A model generated the notes under the pieces. The model was not told the origin of the DNA. It did not search any database and saw nothing but the letters and a program-made list of their open reading frames with translations. Shown here piece by piece: positions 27,333 through 37,300 of a stretch of DNA of 64,000 nucleotides. How positions within the stretch are numbered: position 1 is the first letter of the stretch; every line of letters begins with the position of its first letter. A program made the translations under genes and the position numbers. Source of the stretch: Phenylobacterium sp. (GTDB taxonomy: Bacteria > Pseudomonadota > Alphaproteobacteria > Caulobacterales > Caulobacteraceae); the NCBI GenBank assembly GCA_004799545.1, contig SSMU01000004.1, positions 1 through 64,000 on the forward strand. The letters run 5' to 3'.

Positions 27333-28415
27333 TCAGGCGGCGGCGGTCAGGTCCTCGCTCTCGCGGCGCAGGGCGCGGGCCAGGGCGGTGAGCAGGCCCG
27401 CGGCGGTCATCGGCAGGACCACGTGCAGGTCGGCGCCGGCGTCCAGCGCCTTGGGGCCGATCTTGCCGGCCTCGGACAGGGCGAGGATCGGCCGCCGGCG
27501 CTGGCCGTGCGCGGCCTCCGCCTTGCGGATCTGTTTCACCGCGGCCAGGCCGTCGGCCATGTCGACGTTCAGCAGCACCAGGTCGAAGGTGTCCACCTCG
27601 GTGGCGGTGACGGCTTCGGCGCCGGTCAGCACCTCGACGATGTCGATCAGCACGCCGGCCTCGGCGAACACGGTGCGCGCCGCCTCGCGGCGTTGGGGAT
27701 CGGTATCGGCGGACAGCACCTTGATGCGACGGTGGGTGTTGGGGCCCTGACGGCGGTCGAGGGCGCCCGGTCGGGCCGCCTCGACGATCAGGGTGTCGAG
27801 CAGGTTGCGGGCGCTGTCGATGGTCTCGATCATGCGCTTCAGCTCAGGGGTGTCGCAGACGCGGGTCAGCACGCCGGCCGCGCCCAGCACCCCGGCCAGC
27901 GGCGCGCGGGCCTCGGCGCCCACGTCCACCAGGATGGCGGACCGGTGCTGCGCCTGTTCGACGGCCTCGCTGAGGCCGGCCAGGGTCTGCTCCAGCTCGC
28001 GGTGGGCGGCGCGGGAATTGTCCTCGGCGAACTTGCGGCGCAGCTGCATCTCCACGCGGACCGCGGCCACCTCCATGTCCACCGGCTTGGTGATGTAGTC
28101 GTTGGCGCCCATCAGCAGGGCCTCGACCACGTCCTCGCTGGCGGCCTTGGCGGTCACCATGATGATCGGCAGGGCGGTGTCGGAATGCACCTCGCGCAGG
28201 CGGCGCAGCACCTCGATGCCGTCGATGCCCGGCATCATGATGTCCAGCAGGACGAGGTCGAAGGGGTAGGTCGCGGCCATGGCCAGGGCCTTGGCGCCGT
28301 CCTCGGCCTCCATGACCTCATAGCCCAGGCGCGTGAACCGGCGGCGGAGCAGGTTGCGGTTGTCTTCGACGTCGTCGACGACAAGCAGGCGCGGCGGGGC
28401 GCTGGTCTGCGTCAT
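27333..28415 (-). CDS. response regulator: REC, degenerate HisKA-like, degenerate REC
   Basis: A 360-aa multi-domain signalling protein. Residues 8-125 are an intact receiver: D14/D15, phosphoacceptor D58 (LLDIMMPGIDG), T88 and K110. Residues about 153-212 look like a dimerisation/HisKA helix pair, but the H-box reads AEARAPL, so the expected His is A167. Residues about 228-350 resemble a second receiver with N283 for the Asp (LLNVDMADG) and L334 for the Lys. No output domain is visible. The protein may act as a phosphorylation-controlled scaffold, which is inference. Confidence 0.85.
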   Translation of the reverse strand: MTQTSAPPRLLVVDDVEDNRNLLRRRFTRLGYEVMEAEDGAKALAMAATYPFDLVLLDIMMPGIDGIEVLRRLREVHSDTALPIIMVTAKAASEDVVEALLMGANDYITKPVDMEVAAVRVEMQLRRKFAEDNSRAAHRELEQTLAGLSEAVEQAQHRSAILVDVGAEARAPLAGVLGAAGVLTRVCDTPELKRMIETIDSARNLLDTLIVEAARPGALDRRQGPNTHRRIKVLSADTDPQRREAARTVFAEAGVLIDIVEVLTGAEAVTATEVDTFDLVLLNVDMADGLAAVKQIRKAEAAHGQRRRPILALSEAGKIGPKALDAGADLHVVLPMTAAGLLTALARALRRESEDLTAAA

Positions 28416-28612
28416 AGCGCTCTCGAAGCGATCTTGCGCGGGAGGTGCGCGAGTTTTGGTTTACCGCCCAGGTCTTAAACAACCACAACTGGGCGTGGTT
28501 AAGGAGACCCCTACGCGCTATCGGTGCAGCTTCAGCCAGCCGGCATACGTCCCTGATCGCGGCAGGAGGGGACGGTTGTCATGCGGCACAACGGACGGTC
28601 TATGATTGTCGA

Positions 28613-29026
28613 ATGGCTACGCAATCATGGACTGGGCCCAGGGTGGGCTGCGGTGTCGCTATCCTTCGGGACGGGAAGTTGCTGCTGATCGGCCGCGCCC
28701 GTCCGCCCGAAGCTGGTTGCTGGAGCCTGCCAGGGGGAAAGGTCGACCTGTGGGAACGGACGGAAGAGGCCGCGCGCGGGGAGATCGCCGAGGAGCTTGG
28801 CATCAAGCTCGGGGCGCTCGAGCTACTCTGCGTCGTGGATTACGTGGCGCCCGAGGAGCGCGAGCATTGGGTGTCGCCGGCTTTTCTGGCGAACGAGTTT
28901 GAGGGCGAGCCGGCGTTGCTCGAACCCGAGAAGCACACCGGCCTAGGCTGGTTCGCGCTCGACGCCTTGCCCAGCTCCCTCGCCAGGTCCGTGCTGGGCG
29001 CTGTTGAAGCGCTCCAGTCACGCTGA
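28613..29026 (+). CDS. Nudix hydrolase
   Basis: A 137-aa single-domain Nudix protein starting at ATG 28613 (MATQSWTGPRVGCGVAIL). The upstream frame to 28445 has no family match. The Nudix box spans about 40-62 (GGKVDLWERTEEAARGEIAE); the usual Arg of REUxEE is Gly here (GEIAEELG), while the metal-binding Glu residues remain. It is similar in size and N-terminus to NUDT15/MutT-like nucleotide pyrophosphatases. The substrate is unknown. It is divergent from the response-regulator gene with 197 nt between. Confidence 0.88.
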   Translation: MATQSWTGPRVGCGVAILRDGKLLLIGRARPPEAGCWSLPGGKVDLWERTEEAARGEIAEELGIKLGALELLCVVDYVAPEEREHWVSPAFLANEFEGEPALLEPEKHTGLGWFALDALPSSLARSVLGAVEALQSR

Positions 29027-29028
29027 GC

Positions 29029-29826
29029 TCAGCCGGCGCGGGCGATCAGCGCCATGGCGGCCGCCGGGGCGCGCACCTTCCCCTCGTGGATGACGAAGGC
29101 GTAGACGTCGCGCGGCGTCGTGGGCGCCTCCTCGGAGGAGACGGCCGGCAGGTCGGCGGGCCGGCCGCCCGCGGCATAGGCCTTGAACCGCTCTGTCCAG
29201 AGGTCGAGGGCCTTGGCCTCATAGGCCGTCTCGATGTCGTCGGAGCCGGTCTGCAGGCGGGCATAGACCACCGGCCCGGTGACGTCGGCGATCAGCGGAT
29301 AACTTCCGTGGTCGGCCAGGCAGACGGTGGCGTTATACTTGCGGGCCAGCGCGATGAACTCCGGCGTCTGGAAGCTCGCATGGCGCGGCTCCAGAACGTG
29401 GGTGAGCGGCAGGCCGTCGAGCTTGTCGGGCAGCAGCTTCAGGAAGCCCTCGAAGTCGACGGGATCGAACTTCTTGGCGCCCATGAACTGCCACAGGATC
29501 GGGCCCAGCCGATCGCCCAGCTCGCTGATCCCCTGGCCCAGGAACTTCTGCATCGACTCGCCCATGTCGGCGAGTTCGCGGCGATTGGTGCAGAACCGGC
29601 TGGCTTTCACCGCGAACTTGAACCCGTCGGGCGTCGAGGCCCGCCACTTGGCCCAGCTGTCCGGCTTGAAGGTCGAATAGTAGGTGCCGTTGATCTCGAT
29701 GGCGGTCAGGTGCGAGGCGGCGTAGCTAAGCTCGTCGGCCTGCTTGAGACCGGCCGGATAGAAGACCCCGCGCCACGGCTCGAAGGTCCAGCCGCCGATC
29801 CCTGCCCGGATGCGCCCCGCCGCCAT
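29029..29826 (-). CDS. DUF72 domain-containing protein
   Basis: A 265-aa TIM-barrel-like DUF72 protein. GIGGWTFEPWRGVFYP near the N-terminus, AIEINGTYYSTFKP near 45 and ILWQFMGAKKFD near 110 are family landmarks. ATG 29826 is preferred over the TTG two codons earlier. The biochemical function of the family is not established. It is convergent with the Nudix gene (2 nt between stops) and downstream of the M28 peptidase, from which a short tandem repeat separates it. Confidence 0.9.
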   Translation of the reverse strand: MAAGRIRAGIGGWTFEPWRGVFYPAGLKQADELSYAASHLTAIEINGTYYSTFKPDSWAKWRASTPDGFKFAVKASRFCTNRRELADMGESMQKFLGQGISELGDRLGPILWQFMGAKKFDPVDFEGFLKLLPDKLDGLPLTHVLEPRHASFQTPEFIALARKYNATVCLADHGSYPLIADVTGPVVYARLQTGSDDIETAYEAKALDLWTERFKAYAAGGRPADLPAVSSEEAPTTPRDVYAFVIHEGKVRAPAAAMALIARAG

Positions 29827-29833
29827 CGCCAAT

Positions 29834-29876
29834 CCCCTAATCCCTGGCCCCTAATCCCTGGCCCCTAATTCCTTGG
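29834..29876. repeat. short tandem repeat, 14-15 bp unit, three copies
   Basis: The unit cccctaatccctgg occurs at 29834-29847 and 29848-29861. A 15-bp variant with two changes follows at 29862-29876, then a partial cccctatt. It fills the gap between the DUF72 start and the peptidase stop. This looks like slippage-prone spacer DNA, and a role as regulatory sequence is not supported. Confidence 0.8.
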
Positions 29877-29879
29877 CCC

Positions 29880-31568
29880 CTATTTCCGCGCCGCCGCGGT
29901 CTTGTCCCGCGCCGCCTTGAACTCCGCGCCCGCTTTCCATTCCGGCCACTCGCGGGAGGTCGCCAGGCGCCGGCCCAGGTCGTAGAGCACCTCGGTCTCC
30001 TGGACCATGCCGGAGAGGTCCCAGTTGGGGTCCCACTCGTCGGCAGGCTGGTGGTACTTGTCGCGCACATAGGCCTCGCCCGCGGCCTCGCCCGCCGCGA
30101 CGCCGCCCGTCTCCAGGTCGGAGCCGGCGCCGATCGACATGGCCGGCACGCCCTGCTTGGCGAACGAGAAGTGGTCCGAGCGGAAGAACGAGCCCGACTC
30201 CGGGTGGGAGTCCTTGGTGAAGCTCAGGCCCTGCTTGGCGGCCACGCTGATCAGGTCGTCCTGCAGGGTGAGCGGCGCGTTCCCGGAGCTGGAGACGTCG
30301 CGCGTGCGGCCCAGCACGTTCATCGAGTCCATGTTGATGTCGGCCACGGTGGTCGCCAGCGGATAGAGCGGGTTGGTGGCGTAGTATGTCGAGCCCAGCA
30401 GGCCCTTTTCCTCGGCGGTCACCGACATGAACATCATGGTGCGGTCGGTGCGCGGCGCCTTGCCGTAGAGGCGGGCCAGCTCGATCAGTTCGGCGACGCC
30501 GGAGGCGTTGTCCACCGCACCGTTGTAGATTCGGTCGCCCTTGGCGTCCGGCTGGCCGACGCCGAGATGGTCCCAATGGGCGGTGTAGATGATCCGCTCG
30601 TTGGGATGCGATTTGCCCGGCAGCACGCCCACCACATTGTGGCTGACCACGTGCTCGGCCTTCACCGCCATGTCGGTCGACCAGGTGACGCCCTTCAGGG
30701 TCACGGGGCGGAATTCCCGCGTCTGGGCCTGCTTCTTCAGCGCCTCGAAGTCGAGGCCGGCGGCCTTGAACAGCTGCACGGTCGCGTCGCGCTGGATCCA
30801 GCCTTCCAGGGGGCTGTGCGCCTTGGCCGGGTCCTTGCGGATGATGTCGAAGATGGCGTTGGTGTTGGAGTTCTTGACGGTGTTCCAGCCGTAGGAGGCC
30901 GGCGCCCGTTCGTGGATGACGAGCATCCCCAGGGCCCCCTGCCGGGCGGCCTCCTCGTACTTGTAGGTCCAGCGGCCGTAGTAGGTCATGGCCTTGCCGC
31001 CGAAGTCGCACCCATTCTCGCATTTGGGCGCGGTCTCGAAGTCGGGATCGTTGACCAGGACGAGGGCGATCTTGCCGTGCAGGTCGACACCCTTGAAGTC
31101 GTCCCAGCGGCGCTCGGGCGCCTTCACCCCATAGCCGATGAACACCACCGGCGCGTCCTTGATGGCAAGGTGCGTCTGGCCGGTCTGGGCGGCGCGCAGC
31201 GCCACCTCCTCGCCCTGCTTGAAGGTCAGGGTCTCGCCGCCCGCCGCGATCCTGGTGACCACCGGCCCCTCGGTCTGGAATTCGGCCAGCGGCACATTCT
31301 GGGTCCAGGCGCGGCCGGACTTGGTCGCATCGCCGCCGATCTTGTCGCCCCCCGGCTGCAGGCCGGCGGCTTTGAACTGCTGAACGATGTAGGCGATGGT
31401 CTTGGGCTCGGCCCGCGTCGCAGGCCCGCGGCCTTCGAAGGCGTCGGACGACAGCACCTTGATGTCCTGGCTCATCACCGCCGGATCGATCGGCGCGTGC
31501 GCGGGCGCGGCCAGGGCGGCGCCGGAAATCAGGGCGGCGGCGGCCGCGAACAACATAGGCTTTTTCAT
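29880..31568 (-). CDS. secreted M28-family metallopeptidase
   Basis: A 562-aa periplasmic or secreted zinc aminopeptidase-like protein with a signal peptide (1-22, ISGAALAAPAHA). A PA-type insert domain (about 130-270, VVFIGYGVKAPERRWDD) sits before the catalytic core. M28 zinc ligands are His/Asp in YTAHWDHLG, Asp in NGAVDNASGVAE, Glu pair in TAEEKGLLGS, Asp in INMDSMN and His near 505 (KYHQPADEW). A likely role is peptide scavenging. It is divergent from the RND efflux operon with 233 nt between. Confidence 0.92.
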   Translation of the reverse strand: MKKPMLFAAAAALISGAALAAPAHAPIDPAVMSQDIKVLSSDAFEGRGPATRAEPKTIAYIVQQFKAAGLQPGGDKIGGDATKSGRAWTQNVPLAEFQTEGPVVTRIAAGGETLTFKQGEEVALRAAQTGQTHLAIKDAPVVFIGYGVKAPERRWDDFKGVDLHGKIALVLVNDPDFETAPKCENGCDFGGKAMTYYGRWTYKYEEAARQGALGMLVIHERAPASYGWNTVKNSNTNAIFDIIRKDPAKAHSPLEGWIQRDATVQLFKAAGLDFEALKKQAQTREFRPVTLKGVTWSTDMAVKAEHVVSHNVVGVLPGKSHPNERIIYTAHWDHLGVGQPDAKGDRIYNGAVDNASGVAELIELARLYGKAPRTDRTMMFMSVTAEEKGLLGSTYYATNPLYPLATTVADINMDSMNVLGRTRDVSSSGNAPLTLQDDLISVAAKQGLSFTKDSHPESGSFFRSDHFSFAKQGVPAMSIGAGSDLETGGVAAGEAAGEAYVRDKYHQPADEWDPNWDLSGMVQETEVLYDLGRRLATSREWPEWKAGAEFKAARDKTAAARK

Positions 31569-31801
31569 CGGTCACTCGACTTGGGGTGCAACGTGGCGGC
31601 GAACCTATCTGTGACATCCGCGCACGGCTAGACCGACGCGGCCCGGATTGTTCGAGCGCCGTTCTCGATTTTCGACTATGCGGCCCCATATGCGATTGTC
31701 GGGAGGGCGGGGGCTGAGTCGTCTTATGGACGGCGGCTGCATCCGAACACGATCCTCGCGGCGACTACTGGGGCGAACGGGGGCCTGAGCCTAAGTCATC
31801 C

Positions 31802-33235
31802 ATGCGTATCCACCGATCGGCAGCCGTGATCGCGAGCCTGGCGCTCGCCGCCTGTGCGCACGCGCGCAAGGCCGATGTGAGCCTGCCCGCCGCCTATGAA
31901 GCCCCGCCCCCCGCCGCCGCGACCGTCGTCGCCCCGGCGGCGCTCGACCAGTGGTGGACGGTGTTCGGCGACAGCCAGCTCGACGGGCTGATCGACCACG
32001 CCCTGATCGCCAATCCCGACGCCCGCACCGCCGCCGCCAAGCTACGCGAGGCGCGCGCCACGGCGGCCGGCGGCCTCACGGTCTTCCTGCCGCAGGGCGA
32101 CGCCTCGGGCTCGGCGGAGAAGACCCACACCAGGCAGCTCTCCGGGACGGTGATCAACTTCCCGGGCTTCTCCACCAGCGGGACCAGCGAACAGGACGCC
32201 GCCAACCTCAACGTCAGCTGGGAGGTCGACCTGTTCGGCCGGCTGTTCGCCGCCGGCCGGGTGGCGAAGGCCGACGTGGCCGCCGCGCGGTTCGACTACG
32301 AGGCGGCCCGCTGGAGCCTGGCGGCCCAGGTCGCCGACGCCTATTTCCTGGCCCGCGGCCTGGCCATCCAGGCGGCCGACGCCCGCGAGACGGCGCGCAT
32401 CGAGCAGGGCCTCTACGACGTCGCCGACCGGCGCGGGAAGGCCGGCCTCGCCCCCACCTCCGACGCCGACCGCATCGCCGGCGACCTCGCCCAGGCCAAG
32501 GCCCAGGCGGCCGACCTGGAGGCCCAGCTGCAGGCCGAGCGGCGGCAGCTGCTGATCCTCGCCGGCCGGCCGATCGAGCCCACCGCCAATGTCGACATCG
32601 CGCCCAACGTCGGCAGCATCCCCGGCCTGCCGACGATGCTGCCGGGCCAGCTCCTGGCGCGCCGCCCCGACGTGCGCGAGGCGCATGAGCGGGTGCGCGA
32701 GGCCTCCGGCCAGCTGACCCTCGCCGAACTCGCCTTCTTCCCGACCATCAACTTCACGCCCGGCCTCGGCTGGCAGAAAATCGTCCAGCCGGGCTTCTCG
32801 GCCACCACCGACAGCTGGACAACGGGCTTCCGCGCCAGCCAGCCAGTGTTCTCCATCCCCAAGCTGATCACCGACCTCAGGGGCCAGGACGCCCGCACGG
32901 AACAGGCGGTGATCGCCTACGAGAAGACCGTGCAGACCGCGTTCGGCGAGGCCGAAGGCTCGCTGGTCCGTCTCGAGGCCGACCAGCGCCGGGTCGCCAT
33001 CCTCACCGACGGCGAGGCGCGCGGCGCGCGCGCCTACAACGCCGCCCGCATCGGCTACGAGCGCGGCCTCACCGACCTGCAGACGGCGCTCTCCGCCGAG
33101 CAGAGCTGGCGGGCGACGCGCACCCAGCTCACCGCCGCCCAGGTCGCCGGCCTCCGCCAGGCGGTCGCCGCCTTCAAGGCGGTCGGCGGCGGCTGGCCCG
33201 CCGGCGACTTCCCCACCAATCGTCAGCCCCGCTGA
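31802..33235 (+). CDS. RND efflux outer-membrane factor (NodT/OprM family lipoprotein)
   Basis: A 477-aa TolC-like channel. The N-terminal lipoprotein signal ends LALAAC with lipidated C18. Two outer-membrane efflux protein repeats contain LDGLIDHALIANPDARTAAAK near 61 and the NVSWEVDLFGRL segment near 135. It is the first gene of an OMF-adaptor-permease operon, whereas mexAB-oprM places the OMF last. The adaptor start is 1 nt after its stop. Confidence 0.93.
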   Translation: MRIHRSAAVIASLALAACAHARKADVSLPAAYEAPPPAAATVVAPAALDQWWTVFGDSQLDGLIDHALIANPDARTAAAKLREARATAAGGLTVFLPQGDASGSAEKTHTRQLSGTVINFPGFSTSGTSEQDAANLNVSWEVDLFGRLFAAGRVAKADVAAARFDYEAARWSLAAQVADAYFLARGLAIQAADARETARIEQGLYDVADRRGKAGLAPTSDADRIAGDLAQAKAQAADLEAQLQAERRQLLILAGRPIEPTANVDIAPNVGSIPGLPTMLPGQLLARRPDVREAHERVREASGQLTLAELAFFPTINFTPGLGWQKIVQPGFSATTDSWTTGFRASQPVFSIPKLITDLRGQDARTEQAVIAYEKTVQTAFGEAEGSLVRLEADQRRVAILTDGEARGARAYNAARIGYERGLTDLQTALSAEQSWRATRTQLTAAQVAGLRQAVAAFKAVGGGWPAGDFPTNRQPR

Positions 33236-33236
33236 G

Positions 33237-34376
33237 ATGGACGCCCGAATGAGACGCCACCTCCTCCTTCCCGCCCTGGCCGCGACCCTGGCCCTCGCCG
33301 GCTGCCACAAGCCGGCCGCGCCCAAGTCGACGGACGCCGAACAGGCGCGCACCGTGCGCGTCGCCCGCGTCGAGGCGCGCGGCGTCCAGGGCTCGCTCAC
33401 CGCCACCGGCGACCTGGTGCCCTGGCAGGAGGCCGCGGTGATGCCCGAGGTCAACGGCTACCGGGTGCTGCGGGTGCTGGTCGACGTCGGCGATCACGTG
33501 AAGCAGGGCCAGACCCTGGTGCAGCTCGACCCCAGCCTGATCCAGGCCCAGGTCGCCCAGGGTCAGGCGGTGTTCGCCCAGGCCCAGGCCCAGGCCGCCC
33601 AGGCCGCCGACCAGGCCGCCCGGGTCAAGGACCTCGACAACCAGGGGGTCATCTCCGAGGAATCGATCGAACAGCGGCGCTTCCAGGCCCGCGCCGCCCA
33701 GGCCACCGCCAACGCCCAGGCCGCGGCGCTGAAGGACCTGCGCACCCGCTATTCCAAGCTCGCAGTGACCGCCCCGGTGGCGGGCCTGGTGTTGCAGAAG
33801 AACGTCCGGCCCGGCGACCTGTCGGCGGTCGGCGCCACGCCCTGGTTCAGCCTGGCGCGCGACGGGATCGTCGAGCTGCAGGCCCAGCTCTCGGAAGGCG
33901 ACCTCGCCAAGATCAGGCCCGGCCAGGGCGCGCTGGTCAGCCTGCCCGACGGCTCCACGATCAATGGCGTGGTGCGGCTGGTCAGCCCCGAGGTCGATAC
34001 CCAGACCAAGCTCGGCTACGTCCGCGTCCGCTTGCCGGTGCGCCCCGACGTCCGCGCTGGCGGCTTCGGCCGGGCGATCTTCACCGAGGCCTCCGGCGCC
34101 GTGCCCGCCGTGCCCGACACCGCGGTCAGCTATGACGCCGACGGCGCCAGCGTCATGGTGGTCGAGGCCAACAACCGCCTGCACCGCGTGCTGGTCCAGA
34201 CCGGCCAGCGCGGCGGCGGCTGGGTGCAGCTCACCAAGGGCCCGCCGCTCGGCGCGCGGGTCGTCCGCTCGGCGGGCGGCCTGCTGCTGGATGGCGACCT
34301 GATCCGGCCGGTGGAAGACGCTGACGCGGCGGCCGCGGCCCCCAGTCCGACTCTGCCGGCGAGCCCCCGCAAATGA
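33237..34376 (+). CDS. RND efflux periplasmic adaptor (membrane fusion protein)
   Basis: A 379-aa MFP that links the permease to the outer-membrane channel. A lipobox LALAGC (C23 counted from ATG 33237; ATG 33249 is an alternative start) suggests inner-membrane anchoring. The lipoyl/barrel-sandwich halves are GDLVPWQEAAVMPEVNGY near 55 and KLAVTAPVAGLVLQKNVRPGD near 175, joined by an Ala/Gln-rich helical hairpin. A beta-barrel domain follows. Its stop overlaps the permease ATG by 4 nt (atga). Confidence 0.93.
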   Translation: MDARMRRHLLLPALAATLALAGCHKPAAPKSTDAEQARTVRVARVEARGVQGSLTATGDLVPWQEAAVMPEVNGYRVLRVLVDVGDHVKQGQTLVQLDPSLIQAQVAQGQAVFAQAQAQAAQAADQAARVKDLDNQGVISEESIEQRRFQARAAQATANAQAAALKDLRTRYSKLAVTAPVAGLVLQKNVRPGDLSAVGATPWFSLARDGIVELQAQLSEGDLAKIRPGQGALVSLPDGSTINGVVRLVSPEVDTQTKLGYVRVRLPVRPDVRAGGFGRAIFTEASGAVPAVPDTAVSYDADGASVMVVEANNRLHRVLVQTGQRGGGWVQLTKGPPLGARVVRSAGGLLLDGDLIRPVEDADAAAAAPSPTLPASPRK

Positions 34377-37300
34377 GCGACCCGCTACACCAACCGCGGA
34401 TCCGTATCTCCGCCTGGGCGATCCAGAACCCCGTTCCGGTGGCGGTGCTGTTCGTCGCCCTCGTGCTGGCGGGGATGATCGCCTACAACGGCCTGCCGAT
34501 TAAGCAGTACCCCAACGTCTCCTTCCCGGTGGTGGCGGTGACCGTCACCGAGAACGGCGCCGCGCCGGACCAGATGGAGACCCAGATCACCCGGCCGGTG
34601 GAAGACGCCATGGCCGGCATCTCCAACGCCCGGAACATCTATTCCGTCGTCACCCAGGGCGTCTCAACGACCTCCATCGAGTTCGAGCTCGGCGAGGACC
34701 TGCAGAAGAAGACCGACGACGTCCGCTCGCGGATGGATCAGGTGCGCGCCCAGCTGCCGCGCGACATCGATGAGCCCACCGTCCAGCGGGTGGAGATCGA
34801 GGACCGGCCGATCCTGACCTATGCGGTCTCGGCGCCCGGCATGAGCGAGACCGACCTCTCCTGGTTCGTCGACGACACGGTCGGGCGGAACCTGCAGGCC
34901 TTGAAGGGCGTGGCCGGCGTCTCCCGGGTCGGCGGCGTCACCCGCGAGATCAATGTGGTGATCGACCCGGAGCGGCTGGCCGCCCGCGGCCTCACCGCGC
35001 CGCAGGTCAACAATGCGCTGCGCTCCATCTCCCTCGACGCCCCCGGCGGACGGGTCCAGGTGGGCGGCCAGGAGCAGACCCTGCGCGTGCTCGGCTCGGT
35101 GAAGACCCTCGAGCAGCTGCGCGACCTCTCGATCCCCACCGCCACCGGCCGCTACGTGAAACTCACCGACGTGGCCGACGTCGGCGACGGGGCCAGCGAG
35201 AACCGCGGCTTCGCGCGCCTCAACGGCCGCGCTGTGGTCGGCTTCAACCTCTCCAAGACCAAGGATTCCAGCGACGTCGCCGTCGAGGACGCGGTCAAGG
35301 CCGCCCTGGTGAAGCTGGCCCAGGCGCATCCCGGCGTGCAGTTCACGCCCATCGCCCGGCCGGGCCAGGGCGTCGCCTTCGCCAAGATCTTCTCCTCCGT
35401 GGACGAGACCCGCTCCAGCTTCACAGCCACCCAGCACGTGCTGGCCGAGGGCATGGCGCTGGCCGCCCTGGTGGTCTTCCTGTTCCTGCGCGACTGGCGC
35501 GCCACGGCCATCGCGGCCATAGCCATGCCGGTCTCGCTGATCCCCACCTTCTTCGTGATGAACCTCGCCGGCTTCTCGCTGAACGTGGTGACCCTGCTGG
35601 CGCTCACCCTGGTCATCGGCATCCTGGTCGACGACGCCATCGTCGAGATCGAGAACATCGAGAAACGGGTGGCGACCGGGGTCAGGCCCTTCCAGGCCGC
35701 CATGGAAGGCGCCGATTCCATCGGCCTCGCGGTGGTCGCCACCACCATGGCCATCGTCGTGGTGTTCACCCCGGTCAGCTTCATGAAGGGCATGGCCGGA
35801 CAGTTCTTCAAGGAGTTCGGCCTCACGGTCTCGGTGGCGGTGCTGTTCTCCCTGGTGGTGGCCCGGCTGCTGACGCCGCTGATGGCCGCCTATCTGATGA
35901 AGCCCACCGCCGAGCCGCATCCGCGCAAGCCGTTCACCGGCTTCTACCGCAAGGCGCTGGAGTGGGCGCTGGACCACCGGATCATCGCCGCGATCGGCGG
36001 CGGGGTGGTGTTCTTCGCCTCGGTGATGCTGGTGCCGCTGCTGCCCACCGGCTTCCAGCCGGCCGGCGACCCGGACTACCTCTACGTGAACATCCAGGGC
36101 CCGCCAGGCGCCACCGCCTCCGACATGGAAGGCGTGGCCCAGCGGATCAACGCCGTATTCAACGGCGACGCCAACATCACCGGCGTCTTCGTGCAGATCG
36201 GCTCGGTCGTCAGCGGCGGCTTCGGCGGCCCCGGCAGCGGTGGGGGCGGCGGCGACCTGCGCGCCGGCACGGCCACCATCCTGCTGCGCTCCGACCGCCA
36301 CGTCAGCGGCGACCAGATCCGCGCCAAATACCACGCCGCCCTGCGCGCCATCCCCGACGCCCGGGTCGACTTTCTCGACTTCCAGGGCCAGGCCGGCGTC
36401 CAGCAGATCCTCTCCGGCGACAATCCGGACGCGCTCAATCGCGCCGCCCTGGAGCTGGAGCGGGAGATGCGGACCATCCCGGTGATCTCCGATCCGCGGC
36501 CCTCGGTGCCGCCCACCGGGCCCGAGGTGGTGATCCGGCCCAAGCCCGCCGAGTCCGCCCGGCTGGGCGTCTCCGCCGACACCATCGCCTCCATCGCCCG
36601 GGTGGCCACGGTCGGCGACATCGACGCCAATGTGCCCAAGCTGGACGAGGGCGAGCGCCGCATCCCGATCCGCGTCCGCCTGCCGGAGGACGCCCGCGCT
36701 GACCTGTCCCGCCTCGCGGGCTTGCAGGTGCCGACCGCCGGCGGCGGGACCACCCGGCTCGACGCCGTCGCCGACGTCTCCTTCGAGGCGGGCGCGGCGC
36801 AGATCTCCCGGCTCAACCGCAAGCGCCAGATCACCATCGAGGCGGCGCTCAACGGCTCGACGCTCGGCCAGGCCACCCAGGCCATCCAGAAGCTGCCGAT
36901 CATGCACCACCTGCCGCCCAGCGTGGGCGGCGCAGACATCGGCCAGCAGGAGGCGATGCGCGAGCTGTTCGCCTCGTTCGGCATGGCGATCTTCGCCGGG
37001 GTCTCGATGATCTTCGGCGTCCTGGTCCTGCTGTTCCGCTCGTTCTTCAAGCCGGCGGTGATCCTCTCGGCCCTGCCGCTGGCGGTGGGTGGGGCCTTCC
37101 TGGGCCTGCTGATCTTCCACCTGTCGCTATCGATCCCCTCGCTGATCGGCTTCCTGATGCTGCTGGGCTTGGCGGCCAAGAACTCCATCCTGCTGGTCGA
37201 GTACGCCATCGAGGGCGAGCGGGCCGGCCTGACCCAGCGCGAGGCGCTGATCGAGGCCTGCCGCGAACGGGCCCGGCCGATCGTCATGACCACGGTGGCC

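Noticed and set aside
34664..37120. 818-residue open frame antisense to the RND permease
   Set aside because: Composition is low-complexity (Gly, His, Asp, Gln, Val) with no domain. The sense frame is an unmistakable AcrB-type pump.
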